A stretch of DNA of 64,000 nucleotides from Pseudoflavitalea sp. G-6-1-2 (lineage in GTDB: Bacteria > Bacteroidota > Bacteroidia > Chitinophagales > Chitinophagaceae): assembly GCF_012927185.1 (NCBI RefSeq), contig NZ_JABBGB010000001.1:372001-436000 (forward strand), given 5' to 3'. The position numbers were made by a program, and so were the translations under genes. The notes under the pieces were generated by a model. That model did no database searches and was not told where the DNA came from. It worked only from the letters and a program-made list of their open reading frames with translations. This document shows positions 54,544 through 62,830 of the stretch, in pieces (within the stretch, counting starts at the first letter, position 1; every line of letters starts with the position of its first letter).

Positions 54544-55146
54544 ATGAATGCATTCAGCTCTGCAGCCATAGAAATACTTCAGGAGTTCCTTCAGAAACTA
54601 ACCGGACTGGGGCCGGAGGAGACTGCTCCGCTTTTTGAAGCATCCAGCACTGTTACCCTTCAAGCCAATCAGGTGTACATTCCGCAAGGCGATAAAAGCA
54701 AGAAACTGGCATTCATTGAAAAAGGCGTGATGCGTGCCTATGCCATCAAAGAGAATGGAGATGAAGCCACTTTGTACATCCGGTGGGAAGGGCAGCTGAT
54801 TGCGTCTCACGACACCATCATCAACCTACGTCCTTCGCGGTTCATCTACCGTGCACTGGAAGATTGCAAACTGCTGGAAGTGGACTACGATGTACTGGAC
54901 AATATCATGCGTGCCAAGCCCGAATTCGAACCCCTGCGCAATTTCTTTCTCATGCGCATGCTCTCCGAGTCCCTCGATATGATTGAATCTTTCGTGTTTC
55001 TCTCCCCTGAAGAAAGATACCAGAAACTGATCTCCGACAAGTTCAATATCGTGAACCGTGTACCAGACAAGCATCTCGCGTCCATGCTGGGCGTAACACC
55101 TGTTTCGCTGAGCCGGATCAGAAAAAGAATTCAGCAGAAACATTAA
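54544..55146 (+). CDS. Crp/Fnr family transcriptional regulator
   Basis: This 200-residue protein has a cyclic-nucleotide-binding-like beta-roll (about residues 35-125; VYIPQGDKSKKLAFIEKGVMRAYAIKENGDEATLYIRWEGQL) and a C-terminal helix-turn-helix (DKHLASMLGVTPVSLSRIRKRI). The N-terminal domain lacks the Fnr Cys cluster and the full set of cAMP contacts, so the effector is unclear. It is one of three Crp/Fnr genes within 5.2 kb. It is divergent from the PhnB-like gene and lies 68 bases before the sterol desaturase gene on the same strand, which may be its target. Confidence 0.92.
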   Translation: MNAFSSAAIEILQEFLQKLTGLGPEETAPLFEASSTVTLQANQVYIPQGDKSKKLAFIEKGVMRAYAIKENGDEATLYIRWEGQLIASHDTIINLRPSRFIYRALEDCKLLEVDYDVLDNIMRAKPEFEPLRNFFLMRMLSESLDMIESFVFLSPEERYQKLISDKFNIVNRVPDKHLASMLGVTPVSLSRIRKRIQQKH

Positions 55147-55183
55147 TTATCCTTTGTTAACGGCCCACAGGCAGGTGTACGGA

Positions 55184-55191
55184 TAAATTTG
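55184..55191 (+). promoter_or_regulatory. -7 promoter box for the sterol desaturase gene
   Basis: TAAATTTG, a perfect TAnnTTTG box, lies 23 bases before the ATG. A TTTG occurs at 55153-55156, but the 27-base gap is longer than usual. Confidence 0.4.
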
Positions 55192-55214
55192 TTCCATCAA
55201 AACTTTTCAGCAGT

Positions 55215-56024
55215 ATGGAACAAATGTGGAAAATCTTCGTTGAAGTATTCAGCATATCCGTAATCAGGTATTTTGTACTGGCGGGTATCCCCTTCCTCCT
55301 TTTTTATATTTTCTTCAGCAACAGGATCAGGAAGCTGAAGATCCAGCAAAGAAAAGCTGCCAGAAAGGATTTCTGGAGAGAGATCTGGCATTCCATGCAG
55401 TCCACAGCTGTGTTCACGGTAATTGTGGTGCTGATAGTAGCCACTCCATTCAAGCAATACACTTTGTTGTACGATGATATTGCAGCATATCCGGTATGGT
55501 GGCTGCCTTTGAGTGTTGCGCTCAGTCTGGTGGTGCACGATACTTATTTCTACTGGTTCCATCGCATCATGCATCATCCAAAGATCTTCAAGGCTACACA
55601 CCTGGTGCATCATAAATCCACCAATCCTTCTCCCTGGACCTCTTATTCATTCCACGTGCTCGAAGCAATTGCCGAAGGCGGCGTACTGGTAGTGATTGTG
55701 ATGGTAATGCCGATGCATGCAATGGGTGTGCTCTGGTTCACCATCTCTGCATTCATGATCAATGTGTATGGTCACCTGGGATACGAACTGATGCCAAAAG
55801 GATTCAGAAAGTCGGTATTGTTCGAAGTGCTGAATTCATCGGTGTACCACAATCTGCATCACAGCAAATTCAAAGGGAATTACGGCTTGTACTTCCGTGT
55901 GTGGGATCGATTGATGGGAACCGAACATCCCGATTACGTGAAAGAGTACGATAAGATCCAGGCCCAACGATTCGGCAATGCAGCAACAGCAAGCGTTGCA
56001 GAGCCTGTGGCACAGCGTGCATAA
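55215..56024 (+). CDS. Sterol desaturase / fatty acid hydroxylase family protein
   Basis: This 269-residue membrane protein has three or four membrane segments and the histidine clusters that bind the di-iron centre: HDTYFYWFHRIMHH, THLVHHKS and YHNLHHSKFKGNYGLYF. It should hydroxylate or desaturate a lipid substrate in the membrane using oxygen and electrons from an unseen donor. Carotenoid, sterol and fatty-acid substrates are all known in the family; none can be chosen from sequence alone. It ends directly against the stop of the convergent DHFR-like gene, with no bases between. Confidence 0.9.
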   Translation: MEQMWKIFVEVFSISVIRYFVLAGIPFLLFYIFFSNRIRKLKIQQRKAARKDFWREIWHSMQSTAVFTVIVVLIVATPFKQYTLLYDDIAAYPVWWLPLSVALSLVVHDTYFYWFHRIMHHPKIFKATHLVHHKSTNPSPWTSYSFHVLEAIAEGGVLVVIVMVMPMHAMGVLWFTISAFMINVYGHLGYELMPKGFRKSVLFEVLNSSVYHNLHHSKFKGNYGLYFRVWDRLMGTEHPDYVKEYDKIQAQRFGNAATASVAEPVAQRA

Positions 56025-56609
56025 TCATCTTTCCACTTTGTAATGCAGTAATACCACGCCCGACGGGAAGGTGGTTGTGGTGAGTAAACTGAGATCCTGC
56101 TGATCGAAATATTTTCCGAAAAAAGCTTTTCCTTTTCCGATGAGTACCGGATGTACCCACAACTGGTACTCATCGATCATATCGAGTTGTATCAGTGCAG
56201 ATACAAGTCTTCCGCTTCCGTATACCATTATGTTTTTATGGTGCCCGTTCGATTCGGCACGCAGTTGATTCATTCCGTCTTCAATATCTTCTTTGATAAT
56301 AGTTGTATTGTTCCAATCTGCTTTTTCGAGTCTGCGGCTGAACACTACCTTCTGATGGTGATTCATCATTACAGCATAGGCGTATTCGTCTCTGGGGCAT
56401 AAAGCATCGGCAGTTTTGAATGGCCAGAAAGCGGCCATGGTCAGGTAGGTTACCCGTCCCAACAGAATGGTATCGGCCTGGCTCAGTTCTTTCGCGAGCC
56501 GTTCTCCCATGTTAGCGTCCCAATAGGCGAAGTGCCAGTCGAGCTCTCCTTTGGGGCCAGCCATATAGCCATCCAGTGTTAGATTCATTGATACAATCAC
56601 TTTACGCAT
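56025..56609 (-). CDS. Dihydrofolate reductase family (RibD C-terminal-like) protein
   Basis: This 194-residue protein begins MRKVIVSMNLTLDGYMAGPKGELDWHF, then LLGRVTYLTMAAFWPF and DGMNQLRAESNGHHKNIMVYGSGRLVSALIQLDMIDEYQLWVHPVLIGKGKAFF. This is the DHFR-like domain shared with the C-terminal half of RibD (NADPH-dependent reductases). Its true substrate is not known and it is not the housekeeping DHFR. Its stop abuts the stop of the sterol desaturase gene. A rightward 259-bp gap upstream contains the terminator of rmuC. Confidence 0.9.
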   Translation of the reverse strand: MRKVIVSMNLTLDGYMAGPKGELDWHFAYWDANMGERLAKELSQADTILLGRVTYLTMAAFWPFKTADALCPRDEYAYAVMMNHHQKVVFSRRLEKADWNNTTIIKEDIEDGMNQLRAESNGHHKNIMVYGSGRLVSALIQLDMIDEYQLWVHPVLIGKGKAFFGKYFDQQDLSLLTTTTFPSGVVLLHYKVER

Positions 56610-56807
56610 TCAACTGTTTTTTCGGTCAGGGGCATAGGGATTATTTTACAGATCATTCCCGGATACAAAATTATCAGTGCCGGCGCGGTTAATTCGGGTG
56701 TGAAACTGACAAATCACAGTCATTTTGCGGCAGAAACGGTTGCCGGTTCGGCAACATCAGGGAGATGGTTTGGACAAGCCCTGAAACAATACAATTACGC
56801 TATTCCT

Positions 56808-56839
56808 AAAAAAATGGCTGACCGCAATGCGATCAGCCA
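56808..56839 (-). terminator. Rho-independent terminator of rmuC
   Basis: TGGCTGA (56815-56821) and TCAGCCA (56833-56839) plus an inner CGC/GCG pair, with one C-A mismatch and a 3-base loop, form a stem. On the minus strand it is followed by a run of seven T (56814-56808). It lies 29 bases after the rmuC stop. Confidence 0.85.
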
Positions 56840-56868
56840 ATCATTTTATTGCAAACCTGTTATGAGTA

Positions 56869-58266
56869 CTAGGCGACAGGATTATTGTTATTCTCTATCA
56901 TTATCTCCGCCACATCTCTCGGATTCAACTCCACCTGCTCGATATCAGGCACTTCGTTTTTGGTGTAAGCGCCACCCAGCGCATGCAGTTTCTTCGCCTG
57001 CGGAATAAACCTGCTTTCGAGTGAAGACACTGCAGAGTTGTAATGATTTACAGCAGACTTTAAACTGCTTCCCATGTTGTTGAAATGTTTCAGCAACACC
57101 GTAGTTCGGTTGTAAAGTTCAACACCCGCAGCGCGCATCTCTTCGATATTCTCTGTGATCTTCACCTGCTGCCAAACGAAACCAACGGTTTTCAGCAGGG
57201 TGATCAGTGTAGTTGGAGTAGCAAAGATCACTTTGTTGCGGATACCATCTTCAATTAAAGTGGGATCAGCAGCCAGCGCAGCGCCGAATGATGATTCTAT
57301 CTGCATGTACAGCACAACGTAATCAGGCGATTCGTCGAACTCATTCCAGTAGGATTTGGCGCTGAGATTTTTCAGGTGATCGCGCACTGCCTGCGCGTGT
57401 TGTGCGAAGTATTGCTTGCGCTCCTCTTCGTTATCAGTTTCGAATGCGCGCATGTATGAAGAGAGCGGCACTTTGGAATCCACTACAATGATCTTTTTTT
57501 CCGGAAGACGAATGATCATATCCGGCCGAAGCGTTTTTGCTTCAGCGCTGGTTACAGACACCTGCTCCTCGAAATCACAATGTTCCGTCATGCCTGCAAA
57601 CTCCACCAGACGTTTCAAAGCTATCTCTCCATAACGACCACGCGTATGCGATGTTTTCAATGCAGATACCAGATTATGCGTTTCGCGCTGCAATGCTTCT
57701 GTCATTTGCTGAACGCCCTGCATATACTGATTGATCTGCCCATGCTGCTGCATGCGCGCTTTCTCCATCTCCTGGATCTTTCCATCGAATTTGCCGAGAC
57801 TCTCGGCAAGCGGCTTCACCAGTGCATCGATGGCCTGCTGCTTTTTTTCGAGATCTCCTTTGGCTTCCGTCACCTGTGTTTCAAGCGTGGATTTGGCAAG
57901 TGTTACAAAACTCTCATTGTTATGTTTGAGGGCTTCGGCAGACAGCGCATGGAAGGAGGCTTTCATGGTTTCACCTGCCTTTTCGAGAAAGGATTGCTGT
58001 TGATTCAGGCGATTTTCCATTTCTCTGAAACTGGCCGAGAGATGGATCTTCTCTTCCTTCACTTGATTGAAACTATCAGTTAACTCATTGATTTTGATGG
58101 TGGCATCCTGCAACTTGCGGGTACTCAAACTCAACTGTTCCTGCTCGGATGCAAGGCGGGTAGACAAGGTCGCAATCTTGGATGCGGCGCTGCCCCTGCT
58201 GATCAACCATGCCACCAGGCCGCCGATAACGAAGGTTATGAGCGGCAGTAAGGTTAGTAAGCTCAT
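56869..58266 (-). CDS. rmuC: DNA recombination protein RmuC
   Basis: From the ATG at 58266 the protein has 465 residues; the longer ORF reaches 58386 but overlaps the Crp/Fnr gene start and adds 40 residues of no family character. It has an N-terminal membrane anchor (about residues 2-22), a long coiled coil (about 30-150), and the RmuC domain (about 170-430) with RGRYGEIALKRLVEFAGM, RPDMIIRLPEKKIIVVDSKVPLSSYMRAFETDNEEERKQYFAQH and PDYVVLYMQIESSFGAAL. RmuC limits inversions at short repeats; the DSK and E/QxE features resemble nuclease folds (inference from family). It is transcribed alone, with its own terminator. Confidence 0.93.
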   Translation of the reverse strand: MSLLTLLPLITFVIGGLVAWLISRGSAASKIATLSTRLASEQEQLSLSTRKLQDATIKINELTDSFNQVKEEKIHLSASFREMENRLNQQQSFLEKAGETMKASFHALSAEALKHNNESFVTLAKSTLETQVTEAKGDLEKKQQAIDALVKPLAESLGKFDGKIQEMEKARMQQHGQINQYMQGVQQMTEALQRETHNLVSALKTSHTRGRYGEIALKRLVEFAGMTEHCDFEEQVSVTSAEAKTLRPDMIIRLPEKKIIVVDSKVPLSSYMRAFETDNEEERKQYFAQHAQAVRDHLKNLSAKSYWNEFDESPDYVVLYMQIESSFGAALAADPTLIEDGIRNKVIFATPTTLITLLKTVGFVWQQVKITENIEEMRAAGVELYNRTTVLLKHFNNMGSSLKSAVNHYNSAVSSLESRFIPQAKKLHALGGAYTKNEVPDIEQVELNPRDVAEIMIENNNNPVA

Positions 58267-58375
58267 AGTAGACTGGTTGGTAATGAATAACCAAATGTCA
58301 CCCTTTTTTTTAAGAAATGTACAATACCCCGTAAATTGCCCGTGAAACCCTTTTAAACAGACCTGTTCCACTATT

Positions 58376-59008
58376 ATGGCAACCAAAGCAATTGGAGCAA
58401 ATCAGCAATTGATTGACTTCCTCAAGTCATTACATCCCATCAATGATGAGATAGTAGATTATTTCAACAAACACAGCATCGAGAAAAAAGTCGGGCGTGG
58501 AAAATTAGTGCTGCAGTCTAATGAAAGATGCGAGCACTACTATTTCATAAAAAGAGGATTGATGCGCGGATACATCGTCGATGATGAGAAGGAGATCACA
58601 ACATGGATCTGCCGGGAAGGTGAAGTGATAACAAGCATCCAGAATTTGCTCGAACCCGGAGCAATGGGCGAGAATATCAAAACGCTCGAAAACTGCGAAC
58701 TGAACATCATGCCCATTTCGGCTATACAATACCTTTATGATCAGTTTCCGGAAATGAATGCTGTTGGCAGGAAGCTGCTTGAAAGATACTACTACGATGC
58801 TCAGCAACGTGCCATCATCTGCCGCATTCCCAACGCTACCAAACGATACGAACACTTTATCCAAACCAGACCTGAACTGGTGAACCGCGTTCCCGGAAAA
58901 TACATCGCCAGCTTCCTCAACATGACCGAAGAAACGCTCAGCCGCGTACGCAGTGCACGAACCAGACCCCGCACAAAAGCCAGTGCAGGGAATCAGTCGG
59001 AGAGCTGA
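58376..59008 (+). CDS. Crp/Fnr family transcriptional regulator
   Basis: This 210-residue protein has a beta-roll domain (about residues 40-125; KKVGRGKLVLQSNERCEHYYFIKRGLMRGYIVDDEKEITTWICREGEVI) and a C-terminal helix-turn-helix at VNRVPGKYIASFLNMTEETLSRVRSA. It lacks the Cys cluster of oxygen-sensing Fnr and looks closest to the uncharacterised Bacteroidota Crp/Fnr group. Its ATG lies 110 bases from the rmuC start (divergent). The next Crp/Fnr gene follows 55 bases after its stop, and the two are not close paralogues by eye. Confidence 0.91.
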   Translation: MATKAIGANQQLIDFLKSLHPINDEIVDYFNKHSIEKKVGRGKLVLQSNERCEHYYFIKRGLMRGYIVDDEKEITTWICREGEVITSIQNLLEPGAMGENIKTLENCELNIMPISAIQYLYDQFPEMNAVGRKLLERYYYDAQQRAIICRIPNATKRYEHFIQTRPELVNRVPGKYIASFLNMTEETLSRVRSARTRPRTKASAGNQSES

Positions 59009-59046
59009 TCTTCGTCAACTTTTTGGCGTTTCGATTGTACCATATT

Positions 59047-59060
59047 TGTAATAAGTTACA
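59047..59060 (+). promoter_or_regulatory. Crp/Fnr-like dyad before the 59064 gene
   Basis: TGTAA-TAAG-TTACA is a perfect palindrome of 14 bp that ends 3 bases before the ATG at 59064, overlapping the likely start of transcription (a CATATTTG box lies at 59041-59048). This fits an autorepression site for a Crp/Fnr regulator. Confidence 0.5.
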
Positions 59061-59063
59061 CCT

Positions 59064-59693
59064 ATGGATGCAACGCAACTGAAACAGGTTTTTCCCGGTC
59101 TCGAAGAAGAGCTTTACCAGCAGATGTCTGCACATGCCACGGTGAAATCCGTAAAGGCAGGTGATACGCTTTTGCGTGTAGGGCAAACAATCAGAAGTAC
59201 CATGCTGATTGCAAGCGGCATCATCAAGCTGTATCGTGAAGATGAGGATGGCAATGAATTCTTCATTTATCATCTCACACCCGGCCAGGCATGCTCGCTC
59301 TCCTTCGTCTGCTCTGCCAGATCCGAAAAAAGCGAAGTACTGGCCAGAGCCCTCACAGACGCCGAAGTGATCAGCCTTCCCCCCGAACTGATGGACAAAT
59401 GGATGACCACCTACAAAAGCTGGTACCAGTTTGTGCTGAGCTCGTACAGAAACCGGTTCGAAAGCCTGCTGCAAACCATCGATGCCATTGCATTCTCCAC
59501 CATGGACGAACGGCTGGAGTTCTATCTCAAAAGGCAGGTGAAACAATTTGGCTCGACACTGAACATTACGCATCAGGAGATAGCGCACGATCTCAATTCG
59601 TCGCGCGAAGTGATCTCACGTTTGTTAAAAAAGATGGAAGCCAGAAATATGCTCGTGCTGCATCGCAACAGCATCGAATGGCTGCTACCCTGA
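59064..59693 (+). CDS. Crp/Fnr family transcriptional regulator
   Basis: This 209-residue protein has the full two-domain layout: beta-roll (about residues 25-125; AGDTLLRVGQTIRSTMLIASGIIKLYREDEDGNEFFIYHLTPGQACSLSF) and a winged HTH_Crp domain (about 140-209; TLNITHQEIAHDLNSSREVISRLLKKMEARNMLVLHRNSIEW), with SSREVISR as the recognition helix. A Cys at the beta-roll end (CSLSFVC, CSARS) may give redox sensing, as in some group members; this is speculation. A 14-bp dyad precedes its start, and a related dyad precedes the MBL-rhodanese gene downstream, so it may regulate both. Confidence 0.93.
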   Translation: MDATQLKQVFPGLEEELYQQMSAHATVKSVKAGDTLLRVGQTIRSTMLIASGIIKLYREDEDGNEFFIYHLTPGQACSLSFVCSARSEKSEVLARALTDAEVISLPPELMDKWMTTYKSWYQFVLSSYRNRFESLLQTIDAIAFSTMDERLEFYLKRQVKQFGSTLNITHQEIAHDLNSSREVISRLLKKMEARNMLVLHRNSIEWLLP

Positions 59694-59702
59694 TCGCTGC
59701 AA

Positions 59703-59718
59703 TGTGATGTAAGTCACC
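59703..59718 (+). promoter_or_regulatory. CRP-like dyad in the MBL-rhodanese promoter
   Basis: TGTGA-TGTAAG-TCACC matches the TGTGA-N6-TCACA consensus at all but one base. Its centre (59710.5) is about 41.5 bases upstream of the start of transcription predicted from the box at 59740, the classical position of a class II activator site. Confidence 0.6.
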
Positions 59719-59739
59719 AACCAACCAGAAAACAGTATC

Positions 59740-59747
59740 TAATTTTA
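59740..59747 (+). promoter_or_regulatory. -7 promoter box for the MBL-rhodanese gene
   Basis: TAATTTTA matches TAnnTTTG at seven of eight positions, 17 bases before the ATG at 59765. There is no TTG at -33; the CRP-like dyad sits in its place. Confidence 0.5.
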
Positions 59748-59764
59748 CGCTACAATTGAAGAAT

Positions 59765-61177
59765 ATGAAAATAGAACAGATTTATACAGGATGCCTTGCA
59801 CAAGGTGCTTACTATATCGAAAGCGAAGGAGAAGCAGTAGTGATCGATCCGCTTCGCGAAGTGGCTCCATACATCAGCAAAGCAACTGCAGGCAATGCAC
59901 AGATCAAATACGTGTTCGAAACGCACTTCCATGCAGACTTCGTTTCAGGGCATCTGGACCTAGCAGAAAAAACAGGCGCAAAGATTGTGTACGGCCCTAA
60001 TGCTGCTCCGAAATTTGATGCCATCATTGCAAAAGATGGCGATCATTTTCAGGTAGGAAAAATCAGTTTCGAATTGCTGCATACACCAGGCCACACTATG
60101 GAAAGCAGCAGTTTTTTACTGAAAGATGAAACAGGAAAACCGGTAGCGCTTTTCTCCGGAGATACACTCTTCATCGGAGATGTGGGCCGCCCGGACCTTG
60201 CACAGAAATTCGCCAACAAAACAAAAGAAGAACTCGCTTCGATATTGTATCATTCGCTGCGCAACAAGATAATGCCGCTGCCCGATGATGTGATCATCTA
60301 TCCCGCACACGGTGCCGGAAGCGCCTGCGGAAAGAATATCAGTCGCGAAACAACCGATACACTCGGCAATCAAAAGGCTACCAACTATGCACTCCGTGCA
60401 GATATGACGGAAGCAGAGTTTGTGAAAGAACTCACAGAAGGATTGCCCACACCTCCCGGCTACTTCCCCTTCAATGTGCTGATGAACAAAGAAGGATACG
60501 ACAGCCTCGAAACAGTGATCGAAAGAGGCAGCCAGGCCCTTACGCCGGATGCATTCGAAGCAGCAGCCAACGAAACCAATGCACTGATGCTGGATACCCG
60601 CGATCCGCAGATCTTTGCGCAGGGCTTCATTCCCAACTCCATCAATATCGGCATCGATGGAAATTTCGCTCCATGGGTAGGTGCGCTGATCCCCGATATT
60701 CAGCAACCCATTCTGGTGATTTCAGATGAAGGAAGAGAAGAAGAAGTGATCACTAGATTGGCAAGGGTTGGATACGATAACACCATCGGATTTCTGAAAG
60801 GTGGATTTGCGTCGTGGCAAACAGCCGGAAAAGAAACAGACCATATCGATTCCATCGCAGCAGCAACTGCCGCAACACAGCTGGAACAAAAAGATATAAC
60901 TGTGCTGGATGTGCGCAGACCGGGAGAATACAAACTCGGCCATATCACAGAAGCACTGAATACGCCACTCGACGATATCAATCAGGAGATCGCATCGCTC
61001 GACAAACAGAAAGAATACTATGTGCATTGTGCAGGCGGTTATCGTTCTATGATCTTCCTCTCCATCCTCAGATCACGGGGATTCGAGCATGTAACCGATA
61101 TTCAGGGAGGATTCAAATCGATCCGTGAAGCAGGCAAGTTTTCTCTCACAACAGGAGAACCAGCCGAAAATCAATAA
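59765..61177 (+). CDS. MBL-fold persulfide-dioxygenase-like protein with two rhodanese domains
   Basis: From the ATG at 59765 the protein has 470 residues. The N-terminal domain (about 1-240) is an ETHE1/BLH-like metallo-beta-lactamase fold: FETHFHADFVSGH has the metal motif with His54, His56 and Asp58 (Phe59 in place of the second His of HxHxDH), then LLHTPGHTMES and FSGDTLFIGDVGRPD. Two rhodanese domains follow (about 265-360 and 370-465). The second has the active-site loop HCAGGYRS with Cys422; the first has Asp321 at the corresponding place (ISDEGREE) and is likely inactive. It should act on persulfide or glutathione persulfide in sulfide oxidation. A CRP-like dyad at 59703-59718 and the Crp/Fnr gene upstream suggest direct control. 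Confidence 0.92.
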   Translation: MKIEQIYTGCLAQGAYYIESEGEAVVIDPLREVAPYISKATAGNAQIKYVFETHFHADFVSGHLDLAEKTGAKIVYGPNAAPKFDAIIAKDGDHFQVGKISFELLHTPGHTMESSSFLLKDETGKPVALFSGDTLFIGDVGRPDLAQKFANKTKEELASILYHSLRNKIMPLPDDVIIYPAHGAGSACGKNISRETTDTLGNQKATNYALRADMTEAEFVKELTEGLPTPPGYFPFNVLMNKEGYDSLETVIERGSQALTPDAFEAAANETNALMLDTRDPQIFAQGFIPNSINIGIDGNFAPWVGALIPDIQQPILVISDEGREEEVITRLARVGYDNTIGFLKGGFASWQTAGKETDHIDSIAAATAATQLEQKDITVLDVRRPGEYKLGHITEALNTPLDDINQEIASLDKQKEYYVHCAGGYRSMIFLSILRSRGFEHVTDIQGGFKSIREAGKFSLTTGEPAENQ

Positions 61178-61255
61178 GCAAGCGCAGTTGCAGATTCACA
61201 GGCCGAACTGTAACTTAGAGTTCCTTGCACTTAATGGCTAACCATAAGATAATTT

Positions 61256-61297
61256 GCTACCCCGCACAGCATGAGTTGTGGGGTAGCTTTTCTTTTT
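61256..61297 (+). terminator. Rho-independent terminator after the MBL-rhodanese gene
   Basis: GCTACCCC (61256-61263) pairs with GGGGTAGC (61280-61287) around a 16-base loop, followed by TTTTCTTTTT. It lies 78 bases after the stop and inside the longest reading frame of the AraC gene downstream, which argues against starts upstream of 61300 for that gene. Confidence 0.85.
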
Positions 61298-61416
61298 CCA
61301 CCTGTACCGGTGTGTTTCTTCAGAATCCTGAAACATTCAGTTATGGCACCATCGTGGCACAATTGCTGCATTCAAAAATGAATGTATCTTCACAAAACCT
61401 TAGTGCAGAAAATCTG

Positions 61417-62241
61417 ATGAAGCCCACAAAATCACCGGTAAGTTTTCACACGGCTGCGCCGCCGCCACACCTGCAACAATACGTGCAGGCGTTCTGGTCT
61501 GCATCCGGACCGGCAGCTCACACACTCGGTGCTATTGCCGATGGCTGTCCCGGACTGGTTTTTCATCAGACAGAAAAAGGACTACTCTGGGGTGATGATA
61601 CCAAGCAGCTGAGCTCCTTATTTCTCTATGGTCAAACAACGAAATTAGGAAGATTGCAAACCGGCGGGGCTTTCCGTATGTGTGGCGTGATGTTCTATCC
61701 GCATGTGATGAAACTCCTTTTCGGATTCAATGCCAGCGAGATCACCGATGATTGCATCGATCTGCTGCTGCTTTCCGGCCCCGAAGGAAAACAGCTCGTT
61801 GCACAACTAGAAGAAACATTCGATCTGCAGGAGCAATACAATCTCATTGGCGCACATCTCAGCAATATCATCTATAAGAAAAAGGTTTCACAGGATACCG
61901 TTATCCAAAACGCAGTGATCCAGCTCATGCAATCCAATGGCGATCTGCCTTTGAAGCAATTGCAGAAATCGATGTACATCACAGAAAGAACCTTCGAACG
62001 CAGGTTTGAACAATACGTTGGCATCTCCGCTAAGATGTTTTCGCGCGTATGCCGCTTTCAGGCTGCATTGCAGCAATTGAAGAGCGGGCACTTCACCAAG
62101 CTCTCCGATATTGCGTTCACGCACGGCTATTCAGATCAATCGCACTTCATACGATCCTTCAAACAATTCACTGGCATTTCGCCAGTTGAGTTTTACAGGA
62201 AGGAGACCCCGGAGAATGTATCTCTACTTACCATGATGTAG
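61417..62241 (+). CDS. AraC family transcriptional regulator (DUF6597 N-terminal domain)
   Basis: From the ATG at 61417 the protein has 274 residues; the open frame extends to 61225, but an upstream terminator at 61256-61297 and a possible promoter (TTG 61363-61365, 19 bases, TATCTTCA 61385-61392) support a start at 61417 (or at 61378 as a second choice). The N-terminal domain (about residues 1-160; VSFHTAAPPPHLQQYVQAFWSASGPAAHTLGAIADGCPGLVFHQ) matches the DUF6597 group, and the C-terminal HTH pair is LPLKQLQKSMYITERTFERRFEQYVGISAKMFSRVCRFQ and DIAFTHGYSDQSHFIRSFKQFTGISPVEFYR. The target is unknown; DUF1772 and cupredoxin genes downstream are candidates. Confidence 0.9.
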   Translation: MKPTKSPVSFHTAAPPPHLQQYVQAFWSASGPAAHTLGAIADGCPGLVFHQTEKGLLWGDDTKQLSSLFLYGQTTKLGRLQTGGAFRMCGVMFYPHVMKLLFGFNASEITDDCIDLLLLSGPEGKQLVAQLEETFDLQEQYNLIGAHLSNIIYKKKVSQDTVIQNAVIQLMQSNGDLPLKQLQKSMYITERTFERRFEQYVGISAKMFSRVCRFQAALQQLKSGHFTKLSDIAFTHGYSDQSHFIRSFKQFTGISPVEFYRKETPENVSLLTMM

Positions 62242-62295
62242 CAAGCAACCGTTCCGATTGTCGGATTTGTTCAATGCCACCACCACGCTGGTGTA

Positions 62296-62303
62296 TAGTT
62301 TTG
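62296..62303 (+). promoter_or_regulatory. -7 promoter box for the DUF1772-cupredoxin operon
   Basis: TAGTTTTG is a perfect TAnnTTTG box 21 bases before the ATG at 62324. The nearest TTG (62267-62269) is 26 bases away, longer than usual. Confidence 0.45.
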
Positions 62304-62323
62304 TGTCATAAACAAATCAAACA

Positions 62324-62830
62324 ATGGACATGCAAAATATTTCAAACCTCATTTTAGCAGCCGGCACAATTGCCACCGGATTACTGGCCGGATTATTCTT
62401 CAGTTTTTCCGTAGCCGTGATACCCGGACTCACCCGCCTGCCCGATGCCGGTTACCTGCAGGCATTTCAGCAGATCAATGTAGCCATCCTGAACCCTGTA
62501 TTTCTGCTCTGCTTCATGGCACCGGTGATCTTGCTGCCTGGCGCCACCTGGCTTCAATACAAGCAAGGCGGTCCATGGATCTGGATGCTTGCAGCAGCGC
62601 TCGTTTACATCATTGCAGTATTTGGCGTAACAGCCGGTGGGAATGTGCCGCTGAATGATGTACTCGCCAAAACAGATCTTACCAATGCCACATCAACAGC
62701 ACTGAGCGGATACCGTGCGGCATTCGAACCAGCATGGAACAAATTCCATAACATCCGCACAATTGCCAATATCGTTTCACTGGCGCTTTGCATCTATGTA
62801 TGTATCAACACCGTAAAAAATAACCCATGA
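62324..62830 (+). CDS. DUF1772 membrane protein (anthrone oxygenase-like)
   Basis: This 168-residue protein has four membrane segments (about residues 7-30, 62-80, 88-108 and 145-165). The family signature is TGLLAGLFFSFSVAVIPGLTRLPDAGYLQAFQQINVAILNP. DUF1772 proteins are related to anthrone oxygenases, cofactor-free enzymes that oxidise anthrone groups, but the bacterial ones have no known substrate. Its stop overlaps the ATG of the cupredoxin gene by 4 bases (ATGA), so a functional link between the two is likely. The translation start could also be the ATG at 62330. Confidence 0.86.
   Translation: MDMQNISNLILAAGTIATGLLAGLFFSFSVAVIPGLTRLPDAGYLQAFQQINVAILNPVFLLCFMAPVILLPGATWLQYKQGGPWIWMLAAALVYIIAVFGVTAGGNVPLNDVLAKTDLTNATSTALSGYRAAFEPAWNKFHNIRTIANIVSLALCIYVCINTVKNNP

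Noticed and set aside
56700-57008. 102-codon plus-strand frame after the DHFR-like gene
   Set aside because: It crosses the rmuC terminator and the rmuC coding end; low-complexity translation.
61225-61416. N-terminal extension of the AraC gene
   Set aside because: A terminator with a T-run lies at 61256-61297 inside the extension, so the start must be downstream.
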